A stretch of DNA of 64,000 nt from an uncultured Bacilli bacterium (lineage in GTDB: Bacteria; Bacillota_I; Bacilli_A; RF39; UBA660), in assembly GCA_910586195.1 (NCBI GenBank), contig CAJUHO010000003.1, positions 16,259-80,258 on the forward strand, given 5' to 3'. Under the pieces are notes generated by a model. It searched no databases. It was not told the DNA's origin and worked only from the letters and a program-made list of their open reading frames with translations. Below, piece by piece: positions 25,422 through 34,649 of the stretch; position 1 is the stretch's first letter, and every line of letters starts with the position of its first letter. The translations under genes and the position numbers were made by a program.

Positions 25422-26789
25422 ATGAACGTAGAAATTTTATGGTCAAAATTTTTATCAACAATCAAAAATGAACTTTCCTCTCTTTCTTTTAATATTTGGT
25501 TTAAAGATACAGAACTTTATAAATTAGAAGAGGAAAAAGCAATTATTATCGTTCCAATGCCAATTCATAAAAAGCATTTACCTGATAATTATTCCGAAAT
25601 TATTATTAGCACTCTAAATCAGATTACTGGTACAAATTTTGAACTTGAATTTCTCTTAAAAGAGGAGATGGAAGCAGAACCTAAGGAGGAGCTTTTTCCA
25701 CCACAAACAATTAGTGAAGGCGTTCCCTCTACAAATCTTATTCAAACCAACTTAAAAAAGCAGTATACTTTTGAAAATTTCTATGTAGGAAACAGTAATA
25801 AATTTGCACAAGCAGCAGCACTTTCTGTAGCAGAAAATCCGGGTAAAATGTATAATCCCTTATTTATTTATGGAAATAGTGGTCTCGGGAAGACTCATTT
25901 AATGCACGCTATTGGAAACTATATTGTTGAAAATAGTAATAGGCGTGTTTTATATGTTACAAGTGATCAATTTATTGAAGATTTTATTGGTATTAATAAA
26001 AAAAATAAAAAAGAAGCAAATTTTGACTGTGTAGATTTCTTTAAAAATAAATATCGTAATATCGATGTGTTAATAATCGATGATATTCAGTTCTTAGGGC
26101 CTGCTACACAATCTCAGCAAGAATTCTTTCATACTTTTAATTCTCTTTATAGCGATTCTAAACAAATTATTATATCTTCCGATCGTTCCCCAGATGATTT
26201 AAAACTCTTAGAAGATAGACTTAGAACCCGTTTTTGTTGGGGATTAACTGTAAATATTTTTCCACCAGACTTTAATCTTCGAGTCGAAATTTTAAAGAAA
26301 AAAATAGCAGCAGGCAACTTTGAGAAGGAAATTCCACAAGATGTTGTGGAATATATTGCTTCCAATATTGGAAATGATGTTCGGCAGCTTGAGGGCTCCA
26401 TCACTCGTTTGATTGCATATTCTACCATAATGAGTGGAGCAGAAATCAATCTAGATTTAGCAATTGACGCTTTAAAAGACTTTATTAGTAAGGGAATCTG
26501 TGAAAAAAATGATATCCATAGAATTCAGCGAATTGTTTCTGAATACTTTCAAATTTCAGTGGAAGATATTAGAAGTAAAAAGAGAAGCGCTAATATTGCA
26601 TTTCCTAGGCAGATTGCCATGTATCTGTGTAGAACAACCACCAGTGAATCTTTTCCTAAAATAGGAACAGAGTTTGGGGGAAAAGACCATTCTACCGTTA
26701 TGCACTCTGTTGAGAAGATTGAAAATGAAATTAAGGTAAATAAAGATTTAGCAAATATTATTGAAAAATTAAAAAAGGATATTGAATAG
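25422..26789 (+). CDS. dnaA: Chromosomal replication initiator DnaA
   Basis: A 455-residue AAA+ initiator. Domain I (1-80) begins NVEILWSKFLSTIKNELS; a short linker (81-112) follows. Domain III has Walker A GNSGLGKT (151-158) and Walker B VLIIDDIQFL (Asp220, Asp221). Domain IV carries the DNA-binding signature KIGTEFGGKDHSTVMHS. All parts are of normal length. A GGGGAGAGGG ribosome site precedes the start. It is flanked by DnaA-box clusters on both sides. Confidence 0.99.
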   Translation: MNVEILWSKFLSTIKNELSSLSFNIWFKDTELYKLEEEKAIIIVPMPIHKKHLPDNYSEIIISTLNQITGTNFELEFLLKEEMEAEPKEELFPPQTISEGVPSTNLIQTNLKKQYTFENFYVGNSNKFAQAAALSVAENPGKMYNPLFIYGNSGLGKTHLMHAIGNYIVENSNRRVLYVTSDQFIEDFIGINKKNKKEANFDCVDFFKNKYRNIDVLIIDDIQFLGPATQSQQEFFHTFNSLYSDSKQIIISSDRSPDDLKLLEDRLRTRFCWGLTVNIFPPDFNLRVEILKKKIAAGNFEKEIPQDVVEYIASNIGNDVRQLEGSITRLIAYSTIMSGAEINLDLAIDALKDFISKGICEKNDIHRIQRIVSEYFQISVEDIRSKKRSANIAFPRQIAMYLCRTTTSESFPKIGTEFGGKDHSTVMHSVEKIENEIKVNKDLANIIEKLKKDIE

Positions 26790-26793
26790 GGGA

Positions 26794-26908
26794 TGTGGAT
26801 AATTTTTACTTATTATTTTACTTTTCCACAAACTTTATTGTAAAATAATACTTGTAAATTCGTTTTAAAAAAAGTTTTGAACTTTTTCCACAGTAATAAT
26901 AACAATAA
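26794..26908. other. oriC: oriC, right part: DnaA boxes and candidate DnaA-trio unwinding element
   Basis: Between dnaA and dnaN are the only exact intergenic consensus DnaA box, TGTGGATAA (26794-26802), and two TTTTCCACA boxes (26822-26830 and 26884-26892). The last is followed at once by the triplets TAA-TAA-TAA-CAA-TAA (26894-26908). In Bacillus, DnaA trios (5'-TAG/TAA repeats) next to a DnaA box in the same interval start strand opening. The match is by pattern only. Confidence 0.75.
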
Positions 26909-26930
26909 AAAATAAGAAAGAAGGAATATT

Positions 26931-28058
26931 ATGAAATTAACAATAAAAAAAGAACTATTACTTGATGCTTTAAATAAAGTAAGTAAAGCAATATCTACTA
27001 AAAACTTAATCCCTGTGTTAGCTGGAATTAGATTCGATGTTACTAAAAAGAAATTAACCTTAACTGCATCCGATAATGACATTACTATTGAAACTACTAT
27101 TTTAGCAAATGATACAGAAGATTTTACAATCGAAAAAGAGGGTTCTATTATTATTCAAGGAAAATATATTTTGGATATTGTGAAAAAGTTACCAGATAAA
27201 TATATTAATATTGAATTAATAGATGAATTGAAAATATTAATATATACAGAAAATAGTGAATTTAATCTGAATGGTATTAATGAAAATGAATATCCATCTA
27301 TTAATTTAGAAGAGAGTAAGAAAAAGGTTATGATTTCTAATCAAACTTTTAGAGATATTGTTATGCAAACTTCTTTTGCTTCTTCTAATGAAGAGACAAA
27401 ACCTGTACTTACTGGTATTAATTTTAATATAGTAGGGAATATATTAGAATGTAATTCAACAGATAGTTATCGTTTAGCAAGGAAAGTTATAAAATTGGAT
27501 AATAATAATGAAGAAAATTATAATATTGTTATTCCTAGTCATAACTTAGAAGAATTTTGTAAAATTTTAAATGATGATAATGATGATATTGAAATTCATA
27601 TTTTTAATAATAAAATTTTATTTAAATATCAGAATGTAAAATTTCAATCTCGTTTGATTAATGGAACTTATCCTAATACTTCTAATTTAATGCCTACAGA
27701 TTCTCTTTTAATCGTAAGTGCTAAATTGGATGATCTTTATAGTGTGATAGATAGGGCCAGTATATTGACAAGTGATCGTGAGAAAAATATTGTTACATTA
27801 GAGACTATGGATAATACTTTAATACTCAAATCTTCTTCTGCTGAAATTGGTAGAGTAGAAGAAAAAATGCAGATTGTTAAAAATAATTCAGAAAATATAA
27901 AAATATCATTTAGTGCTAAATATATGATGGAAGCATTAAAATCATTTAAAACAGATAATATTGATTTATATTTTGTTGGAGAGATAAAGCCTATCTTGAT
28001 AAAATCTAGGGATGATGAAACTTTAACCCAACTTGTGTTACCAATTCGTACTTATTAG
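26931..28058 (+). CDS. dnaN: DNA polymerase III sliding clamp, beta subunit
   Basis: A 375-residue clamp. It begins MKLTIKKELLLDALNKVSKA and has the usual three-domain layout. Marks include PVLAGIRFDV, KPVLTGINFNI, CNSTDSYRLARK and the C-terminal PIRTY. It forms the ring that tethers polymerase III and other partners. An AAGAAGGAATATT ribosome site precedes it. The next conserved Bacillus gene, the S4-domain gene yaaA/rlbA, is missing and comK is found instead. Confidence 0.98.
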   Translation: MKLTIKKELLLDALNKVSKAISTKNLIPVLAGIRFDVTKKKLTLTASDNDITIETTILANDTEDFTIEKEGSIIIQGKYILDIVKKLPDKYINIELIDELKILIYTENSEFNLNGINENEYPSINLEESKKKVMISNQTFRDIVMQTSFASSNEETKPVLTGINFNIVGNILECNSTDSYRLARKVIKLDNNNEENYNIVIPSHNLEEFCKILNDDNDDIEIHIFNNKILFKYQNVKFQSRLINGTYPNTSNLMPTDSLLIVSAKLDDLYSVIDRASILTSDREKNIVTLETMDNTLILKSSSAEIGRVEEKMQIVKNNSENIKISFSAKYMMEALKSFKTDNIDLYFVGEIKPILIKSRDDETLTQLVLPIRTY

Positions 28059-28116
28059 TTAAAATAGTCTTGTTAAACTTATCACATCACTTGTGACTTT
28101 TACTATTTTCCATTTG

Positions 28117-28138
28117 CTCTCATATGAGAGTTTTTTTT
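28117..28138 (+). terminator. Terminator after dnaN
   Basis: CTCTCATATGAGAG is a perfect palindromic hairpin followed by eight T residues, 58 bases after the dnaN stop. Confidence 0.9.
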
Positions 28139-28399
28139 GTAAAGAATTGTGATTTTTGATTAAATATCTTTATTTTAAAGAATATGTATAAGATTTTAGT
28201 GATGTTTTACTATTAATTTACTACTTTTGAAAGTGAAATTATAACGACTTTTAAGTGTTTATGAAAAGATATTCAAAAAATACAATGATTTTTTATGTAG
28301 GGGATTAGAAAAATATGAAATTAATAAATTTTTAACATTTTTTGGTTATTTCCAGAAATTTCAGCAAATATCGACTATACGTAGTGGTATGTTGGTAGT
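28139..28399 (+). promoter_or_regulatory. AT-rich control region before comK
   Basis: Gene-free DNA between the dnaN terminator and the comK leader hairpin. It is very AT-rich, with many A and T tracts. ComK boxes (AAAA-N5-TTTT) may exist but cannot be told apart from background here. I see no clear sigma-A promoter and no RNA gene. Confidence 0.4.
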
Positions 28400-28432
28400 G
28401 AAAGCGACAAATTTCGCTTTCAGAAACGGGGG
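28400..28432 (+). promoter_or_regulatory. Leader hairpin and ribosome site before comK
   Basis: GAAAGCGA (28400-28407) and TCGCTTTC (28414-28421) form a perfect eight-pair stem with a six-base loop. Five bases later comes CGGGGG, the likely ribosome site, then the comK ATG. There is no T run after the stem, so it is not an ordinary terminator; it may control mRNA stability or translation. Confidence 0.5.
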
Positions 28433-28437
28433 TTTTT

Positions 28438-28881
28438 ATGAAATATGAAATTAACGAAGGGACTTTAGCTATTATGCCAGTAGGAGATGATACTAGTAAG
28501 GTTTTTGAGGATGAGGTACAATATGTAATTGAGCAGAAACCTTTTCAAATTATGGATGATAGTTGTAAGTATTTTGGAAGTAGTTATAGGGGAAGAAAGG
28601 AAGGAGCCAAAAGTATTCTTGGTGACGGTTATAAAATACCAATATTAATTGAAGATAGTCGTAATATTGTATTTTTTCCTACGATTTCACCACAAGATAG
28701 TGAATGTATTTGGCTTGCCTCTAATAAAATAGAAAGACTTGACTATATTGATGAATTAAATTCCAAGGTTATATTTAATAATGGTCAGGAAATTATCATC
28801 CCAATTTCTTATCGTTCCTTAGAAAATCAGCTACTTCGTGCAACTAGGCTAGAGTCTGTCGTTAGAAACCGAAAAAAATAA
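28438..28881 (+). CDS. comK: ComK-family competence transcription factor
   Basis: A 147-residue protein matching ComK across its core: FQIMDDSCKYFGSSYRGRKEG, KIPILIEDSRNIVFFPT and the later EIIIPISYRSLENQLLRA, each aligned with ComK motifs such as SCRFFGSSYAGRK and ELPISYNSFENQ. ComK activates DNA-uptake genes in Bacillus by binding AT boxes in the minor groove. The C-terminal tail of about 45 residues found in Bacillus ComK is absent. No competence genes lie nearby in the window. Family assignment is firm; whether it drives competence here is inference. Confidence 0.85.
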   Translation: MKYEINEGTLAIMPVGDDTSKVFEDEVQYVIEQKPFQIMDDSCKYFGSSYRGRKEGAKSILGDGYKIPILIEDSRNIVFFPTISPQDSECIWLASNKIERLDYIDELNSKVIFNNGQEIIIPISYRSLENQLLRATRLESVVRNRKK

Positions 28882-28920
28882 TAAGAATATGCAAAATTAA
28901 GTGCATAAATGCCCATATTA

Positions 28921-28929
28921 TGCTATAAT
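28921..28929 (+). promoter_or_regulatory. Extended -10 promoter for recF
   Basis: TGCTATAAT at 28921-28929 is an extended -10 element; no good -35 box is seen. It lies about 70 bases before recF. Confidence 0.5.
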
Positions 28930-28974
28930 AGTCATGTAGGTATAGGAATATTAATACAGGGATAAGGTGATAAT

Positions 28975-29010
28975 ATGGGTCTTTTTTTGGTGATTTATGA
29001 TTTTAGATAG
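28975..29010 (+). CDS. Possible 11-codon leader peptide overlapping the recF start
   Basis: ATG at 28975 has a strong AAGGTGATA ribosome site, better than that of recF. The frame encodes MGLFLVIYDFR and stops at 29010, passing over the recF start (28997) in another frame. It could couple or limit recF translation. It may also be chance. Confidence 0.35.
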   Translation: MGLFLVIYDFR

Positions 29011-30106
29011 GATTAGTCTTTATAATTTTAGAAATTATCATAAAATAAATCTTCAGTTAGGACCGAATATGAATATTTTTATTGGTCAAAATGCTCAGGG
29101 AAAAACAAATATTTTGGAAGCGATTTCCATATTAGCTCTGACAAAATCTCATAGAAGTGGTGTGGATCCTAACTTAATTAAAATAGGGGAAGAGAAAGCC
29201 ATTTTAAAAGGAAAAGTGAAAGATAATAAAATTATTAATAATTTAGAAGTACAACTTGTAAATGCAAATAAGAAAATTATAGTTAATAATAGCAATATTA
29301 AAAAATTAGCAGATTATATTTCTTATTTAAATATTATTATTTTTACACCAGATGATTTGGAGTTAATTAAAGGTTCTCCTAGTATTAGAAGAAATTTTTT
29401 TAATATTGAATTGAGTCAATTATCAAAAACTTATTTAAATACCTATAATGAATATAATAAAATTCTAAAAACTCGGAATGAGTATTTAAAATTATTATTT
29501 ACAAGTAGTTTGGCTGATAAAAACTATTTGAATATTTTAACAGATACTTTAGTAGAGAAAGCAATTATTGTATATCAAGAACGTAAAAAATTTATAGATT
29601 ATATTAATGAAAATTTAAGTAATATATTCTATGATATTGCAAATCAAAAGGAATTACGAATACAGTATGTAACAAATTTACATTTTGATCAATTTGATTA
29701 TGATACCATTAGGAAAAAAATGTTGGATACCTTTCAGCATAATTATGAGAAAGAGTTAAATTATAAAATGACATTATATGGTCCACATCGTGATGATTTT
29801 ATATTTTATTTAAATGAAATTGATTTAAAATTTTTTGGTTCTCAAGGACAACAGCGGCTAGCTGTTATTGCTACAAAGTTATCAGAAATTGGGATTTTTG
29901 AAAGTATTTGTCATACAAAGCCAATTCTACTTTTAGATGATATATTTAGCGAGCTTGATTTACAAAAGAGAAAGAAATTACTTAAGTATATTCATAATGA
30001 TTTACAAAGTGTTATTACTACAACAGATTTAAAGAATATTCAAAAAAAGTTTTTAGAAAATGCCAATATTTATGTTGTAGAAAATGGAAATGTTTATAGA
30101 AAGTAG
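28997..30106 (+). CDS. recF: DNA replication and repair protein RecF
   Basis: An SMC-like ATPase of 369 residues that loads RecA at gaps together with RecO and RecR. Walker A is GQNAQGKT (30-37), the signature region GSPSIRRNFFNIELSQ is conserved, and Walker B is LLLDDIFSELD with the preceding FGSQGQQRLA. A short GGTGA site precedes the ATG. It stands in the standard dnaN-recF-gyrB order but with comK inserted before it. Confidence 0.97.
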   Translation: MILDRISLYNFRNYHKINLQLGPNMNIFIGQNAQGKTNILEAISILALTKSHRSGVDPNLIKIGEEKAILKGKVKDNKIINNLEVQLVNANKKIIVNNSNIKKLADYISYLNIIIFTPDDLELIKGSPSIRRNFFNIELSQLSKTYLNTYNEYNKILKTRNEYLKLLFTSSLADKNYLNILTDTLVEKAIIVYQERKKFIDYINENLSNIFYDIANQKELRIQYVTNLHFDQFDYDTIRKKMLDTFQHNYEKELNYKMTLYGPHRDDFIFYLNEIDLKFFGSQGQQRLAVIATKLSEIGIFESICHTKPILLLDDIFSELDLQKRKKLLKYIHNDLQSVITTTDLKNIQKKFLENANIYVVENGNVYRK

Positions 30107-30114
30107 GGAAGAAA

Positions 30115-32031
30115 ATGGAAGAGAAAAAATATGATTCATCTGCAATTCAAGTTTTAGAAGGATTAGAAGCCGTTCGAAAACGTCCAGGGATGTATATTGG
30201 AACTACTAGTTCGCGTGGACTTCATCATTTAGTTTGGGAAATTGTGGATAATGCAATAGATGAAGCTTTAGCAGGTTTTTGTTCTCATATTGAAGTTATT
30301 GTGGGAAAGGAAAATACCATTACAGTTAAAGATGATGGACGTGGTATTCCAGTAGATATTCATCCTAAAACAAAAAAAAGTACAGTGGAAACAGTTTATA
30401 CCGTTTTACATGCTGGTGGAAAATTTGGTGGCGGTGGATATAAGGTGTCTGGTGGTCTGCATGGAGTTGGTGCCAGTGTTGTTAATGCCTTAAGTAGTTG
30501 GTTAGAAGTTAGGGTTTATAAAGATGGAAATGTTTATTATCAGAAGTATAGTAATGGTGGGCACCCTGAAGCACAACTTACAGTGATTGAAGAGTGTGCA
30601 AAAGAAAGAACAGGAACTACGGTAACTTTTAAGCCAGATCCAGAAATATTTACAGAAACGACAATCTATGATTATGAGATATTGAAAACAAGATTACGTG
30701 AATTGGCTTTTTTAAATAAGGGGCTTCGTATTTCTTTATTTGATGAAAGAGAAGTTGATAGAAAAGATTCTTTTTATTATGAAGGTGGCTTAAAGGAGTA
30801 TGTATCTATGTTGAATACTTCTAAGAATCCTATTCATGATACTATCATTGATGTAGAAGGTATCGATAAGGATATTTCTTTAGAGGTTGCTCTTCAATAT
30901 AATGAAACATATAATTCTAGTATTTACTCTTTTGTAAATAATATTACAACTCCAGAAGGTGGAACGCATGAGGATGGAGTAAGACGTGCTTTGACTAGAA
31001 TTCTTAATAAGTATGCTGTTGCTAATGGTATCTTAAAGAATAATGATGATTCACTAACAGGGGATGATGTACGAGAGGGTCTTACTATGATTATCTCTAT
31101 TAAGCATCCAAATCCCCAGTTTGAAGGACAGACAAAGACGAAACTTGGAAATGCAGAGGTTAGAGGGGTTGCTGATAAGATTTTTTCTGCGACATTTGAA
31201 CGTTTTTTAATGGAGCATCCAGATGAAGCAAAAATTATTGTAGAAAAGGGAATGACCGCTTCTCGTGCTAGAGTTGCCGCTAAAAAGGCTCGAGAGCTTA
31301 CAAGACGTAAGGGTGATTTGGATATTACTAATTTCTATGGAAAATTATCTGATTGCAAGAGTAAAGATGCTTCAGAAAGTGAAATTTTCTTAGTCGAGGG
31401 GGATTCAGCAGGAGGTTCTGCTATTAAAGGTAGAAATAGTATTACACAGGCGATATTGCCACTTCGTGGAAAAATTTTAAATGTAGAAAAGGCAAGACTT
31501 GATAGAGCTTTGTCGAATGAAGAGATTCGTACTATTATTACAGCATTTGGAACAGGAATAGGAGACGATTTTGATTTGAGTAAGCTTCGTTATCATAAAA
31601 TTATTATTATGACCGATGCCGATGTAGATGGTTCTCATATCCGAGTACTTCTTTTAACGCTATTTTACCGGTTTTTTAGGCCTATTGTGGAAGCTGGACA
31701 TGTATATGCTGCCCAACCTCCATTATTCGTCATAAAACACGGGAAAACGATTAAATATGTGTTGAATGAACAAGAAAGAGATGAGTATTTAGCAACTCTT
31801 GCTCCTAATACGAAATATGAGATTGCTCGTATGAAAGGTTTAGGAGAGATGGATGCTGAGGAGTTAAATGAGACAACAATGGATATTGAAAAGAGAGTAT
31901 TAAGACAGATTACAGTTGATGATGCGATGCTTGCAGATGAGACTTTTTCAAAACTTATGGGAGAAGAAGTAGAACCACGTCGTAATTTTATTGAAGAAAA
32001 TGCTGTATATGTTGAGAATTTGGATGTTTAG
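30115..32031 (+). CDS. gyrB: DNA gyrase subunit B
   Basis: The ATPase subunit of gyrase, 638 residues. GHKL motifs include EIVDNAIDEALAG, DDGRGIPV and GLHGVGASVVNALS; the TOPRIM domain has FLVEGDSAGG and TDADVDGSHI, and the C-terminal end keeps MKGLGEMDAEEL. It lies eight bases after recF with a GGGAAG site and is followed by gyrA. Length is typical for Bacilli. Confidence 0.99.
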   Translation: MEEKKYDSSAIQVLEGLEAVRKRPGMYIGTTSSRGLHHLVWEIVDNAIDEALAGFCSHIEVIVGKENTITVKDDGRGIPVDIHPKTKKSTVETVYTVLHAGGKFGGGGYKVSGGLHGVGASVVNALSSWLEVRVYKDGNVYYQKYSNGGHPEAQLTVIEECAKERTGTTVTFKPDPEIFTETTIYDYEILKTRLRELAFLNKGLRISLFDEREVDRKDSFYYEGGLKEYVSMLNTSKNPIHDTIIDVEGIDKDISLEVALQYNETYNSSIYSFVNNITTPEGGTHEDGVRRALTRILNKYAVANGILKNNDDSLTGDDVREGLTMIISIKHPNPQFEGQTKTKLGNAEVRGVADKIFSATFERFLMEHPDEAKIIVEKGMTASRARVAAKKARELTRRKGDLDITNFYGKLSDCKSKDASESEIFLVEGDSAGGSAIKGRNSITQAILPLRGKILNVEKARLDRALSNEEIRTIITAFGTGIGDDFDLSKLRYHKIIIMTDADVDGSHIRVLLLTLFYRFFRPIVEAGHVYAAQPPLFVIKHGKTIKYVLNEQERDEYLATLAPNTKYEIARMKGLGEMDAEELNETTMDIEKRVLRQITVDDAMLADETFSKLMGEEVEPRRNFIEENAVYVENLDV

Positions 32032-32044
32032 GAGGTAAGGTATA

Positions 32045-34498
32045 ATGGATAGATTAGAAAAGAATAATATTGTAAATGAGATTCGAAATTCCTTTTTAGA
32101 GTATTCTATGAGTGTTATTGTAGCACGTGCATTACCAGATTTACGTGATGGACTTAAACCAGTTCATCGTAGAATTCTATATTCAATGTATGAGTCTGGT
32201 TATACGCCTGATAAACCTCATAAAAAGAGTGCAAAAACTGTCGGAGAAGTTATGGGGAATTACCATCCACATGGGGACTCTAGTATTTATGAAGCTATGG
32301 TTCGTATGGCACAGGATTTCTCCTATCGTTATATGTTAGTAGATGGTCATGGTAACTTTGGTAATATCGAAGGTTACGGTGCAGCGGCTATGCGTTATAC
32401 AGAGTCTCGTCTTTCTAAGATTTCGTTAGAACTTCTTAGAAATATTAATAAAAATACTGTTGATTTTGTACCAAATTTTGATGAGACAACAAAAGAACCT
32501 ACTGTTTTACCTTCTCGTTTTCCTAACATTTTAGTAAATGGAACGATGGGAATTGCAGTTGGTATGGCTACTAATATTCCTCCCCATAATTTGGGAGAAG
32601 TGATAGATGGGTGTATTGCTTATATTGATAATCCAGATATTGATGTTGATGGTTTAATGAAATATATTAAAGGTCCTGATTTTCCTACTGGTGCTACAAT
32701 CCTTGGAAATAGTGGAATAAGAAAGGCTTATGAAACAGGACGAGGTAGTATTACTATTCGTAGTAAGGCACGAATTGAGGAAGATAAAGGAAAACATTAT
32801 ATTATTGTTGATGAGGTTCCATATGGAATTAATACTCTTGATTTAAAAAATAAAGTAGCGGATTTAGTTCATAATAAGGTTATTGATGGTATTGCAGATT
32901 ACCATACTGATTTAAAAGATGGTATTAAGATTACTATTACTTTGAAAAAAGATGCTAATCCTCAAGTAGTACTTAATAACTTATATAAACATACCGCCTT
33001 TCAAAATAATTTTGGTATTATTTTCTTAATGTTAGATCAAGGTGTTCCAAAAACTCTTGGATTGAAAGATATTATCTCTAAATATGTGGATTATCAAAAG
33101 GAAATTATTATTCGCCGGACAAAGTTTGATTTGGCTAAGGATGAAGCTAGGGCCCATATTTTAGAGGGATTAAAGATTGCACTTGATCATATTGATGCCA
33201 TTATTGCATTAATTAAGGCTTCTAAAAGTGATGAAGAGGCTATGAATGGTCTGATGAGTAAGTATCATCTATCAGAAGCTCAATCTCAGGCAATTTTAGA
33301 GATGAAATTAAGAAGATTGACTGGATTAGAACGAGATAAGATTGAAAATGAACTTGCTGCTTTGCTCGCTGAGATAGAGGAATTGAAATCGATTCTTGCT
33401 AGTGAAGAGAAAGTATTACAGATTATTAAGGATGAAATGACGGAAATTAAGAATAAATATGGTGATGAACGTCGCACTGATATTGATATGACTGCTATTG
33501 AATATATTGAGGATGAATCATTAATCCCTGTAGAAGATATTATTGTTACTTTGACGAATAATGGCTATGTTAAAAGATTAAAGTCAGATACTTATCGTGC
33601 ACAAAATCGAGGTGGCGTTGGTGTTAAGGGTATGGCAACTAATGAAGAAGACTTCGTAAAACATCTCATTAATATGAAAACACATGATTATATTCTTTTC
33701 TTTTCAAATAAGGGAAGGGTATATCGATTGAAAGGATATGAAATACCAGAATTTAGCAGACAATCTAAAGGACTGCCAATTATTAATTTGTTATCTTTAG
33801 ATAAAAACGAAAACATTAGTTCGATTGTTAAGGTAGCTGCAGAGAGTGAAGAAAATAATTTCTTATTATTTACAACGAAAAATGGTTTAGTTAAACGTAC
33901 GGCAATGGAAGAATTTGATAGTATTCGTAGAGGTGGAAAGATTGCTATTATTTTAAAAGATGATGATGAGTTGATTAATGTTTCTAAAACAAATGGTGAG
34001 AATGAAGTTGTTTTAGGTGCAAGTAATGGACGAATGGTACGTTTTAATGAACAGGAAGTTAGAGTAATGGGAAGAGGTACTTCTGGTGTTAGAGGTATGG
34101 ATTTAGATGGTAGTCATATTGTTGGTGCAGAAGTTGTTACGCCAGAGCAATTAATTTTAATTGTAACGGAAAATGGTTATGGAAAACAAACTGAGATTAA
34201 TGAGTATCGTTTAACTCATCGTGGTAGTAAGGGAGTAAAGGCTCTTAATGTTACAGAAAAAAATGGAAGCATGGTAGCACTTAATTGTGTGGATGTTACA
34301 AAGGAACAAGATTTAATTATTGTCAGTGATAGTGGTATTGTTATGAGGATGCCATTAGAACAAGTTTCTACATTGAGAAGGGCAACACAAGGAGTTAGAT
34401 TGATTCATTTGAAAGATAATCAAAGGGTAGCAACTGTAACAATTGTGGAAAAAGAAAAATCAGAGGATATAACAGAAGAGGAAAAAGTGGAAAACTAA
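32045..34498 (+). CDS. gyrA: DNA gyrase subunit A
   Basis: The DNA-breaking subunit of gyrase, 817 residues. The winged-helix domain has the catalytic Tyr118 in AAMRYTE, and the quinolone-determining region reads HPHGDSSIYEAMVRMAQ, a wild-type, fluoroquinolone-sensitive pattern. The C-terminal beta-pinwheel shows the GyrA box region QNRGGVGVKGM. A GGAGGTA site precedes the start. The stop codon lies within a terminator hairpin. Confidence 0.99.
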   Translation: MDRLEKNNIVNEIRNSFLEYSMSVIVARALPDLRDGLKPVHRRILYSMYESGYTPDKPHKKSAKTVGEVMGNYHPHGDSSIYEAMVRMAQDFSYRYMLVDGHGNFGNIEGYGAAAMRYTESRLSKISLELLRNINKNTVDFVPNFDETTKEPTVLPSRFPNILVNGTMGIAVGMATNIPPHNLGEVIDGCIAYIDNPDIDVDGLMKYIKGPDFPTGATILGNSGIRKAYETGRGSITIRSKARIEEDKGKHYIIVDEVPYGINTLDLKNKVADLVHNKVIDGIADYHTDLKDGIKITITLKKDANPQVVLNNLYKHTAFQNNFGIIFLMLDQGVPKTLGLKDIISKYVDYQKEIIIRRTKFDLAKDEARAHILEGLKIALDHIDAIIALIKASKSDEEAMNGLMSKYHLSEAQSQAILEMKLRRLTGLERDKIENELAALLAEIEELKSILASEEKVLQIIKDEMTEIKNKYGDERRTDIDMTAIEYIEDESLIPVEDIIVTLTNNGYVKRLKSDTYRAQNRGGVGVKGMATNEEDFVKHLINMKTHDYILFFSNKGRVYRLKGYEIPEFSRQSKGLPIINLLSLDKNENISSIVKVAAESEENNFLLFTTKNGLVKRTAMEEFDSIRRGGKIAIILKDDDELINVSKTNGENEVVLGASNGRMVRFNEQEVRVMGRGTSGVRGMDLDGSHIVGAEVVTPEQLILIVTENGYGKQTEINEYRLTHRGSKGVKALNVTEKNGSMVALNCVDVTKEQDLIIVSDSGIVMRMPLEQVSTLRRATQGVRLIHLKDNQRVATVTIVEKEKSEDITEEEKVEN

Positions 34499-34513
34499 AA
34501 GTCCACTTTTTTT
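34482..34513 (+). terminator. Terminator of gyrB-gyrA
   Basis: AAAAAGTGGA (34482-34491) pairs with TCCACTTTTT (34502 onward), followed by further T residues. The gyrA stop codon is in the loop. Confidence 0.85.
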
Positions 34514-34534
34514 GTGGAAAAGTAAAATAATTAG

Positions 34535-34563
34535 TTGCTTTTTTTTATGAGTTATATTAAAAT
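34535..34563 (+). promoter_or_regulatory. Promoter of the SRP RNA
   Basis: TTGCTT (34535-34540) and TAAAAT (34558-34563) are 17 bases apart; the RNA would begin about seven bases later at the GGTAC that opens the outer stem. Confidence 0.65.
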
Positions 34564-34569
34564 GTAATC

Positions 34570-34649
34570 GGTACAATGAATATGTTGGAACTAGGTCAGG
34601 ATCGGAAGATAGCAGCCTTAACAAATTTTATTCATGTGTACCATTTTTT
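34570..34649 (+). ncRNA. ffs: Signal recognition particle RNA, short 4.5S-like form
   Basis: The domain IV signature is unmistakable: GGTCAGGATCGGAAGATAGC, shortened here, with the GGAA tetraloop and the AGCAGCC side of the symmetric loop. An outer stem GGTACA/TGTACC closes the RNA, and a run of six T residues follows. At about 75-80 nucleotides it lacks the Alu domain of the 270-nt Bacillus scRNA. SRP RNA binds Ffh and targets membrane proteins. It lies upstream of tadA, whereas in Bacillus it is downstream. Confidence 0.93.

Noticed and set aside
28139..28399. ComK boxes upstream of comK
   Set aside because: A/T tracts fitting AAAA-N5-TTTT loosely are expected by chance in DNA this AT-rich; no convincing pair could be singled out.
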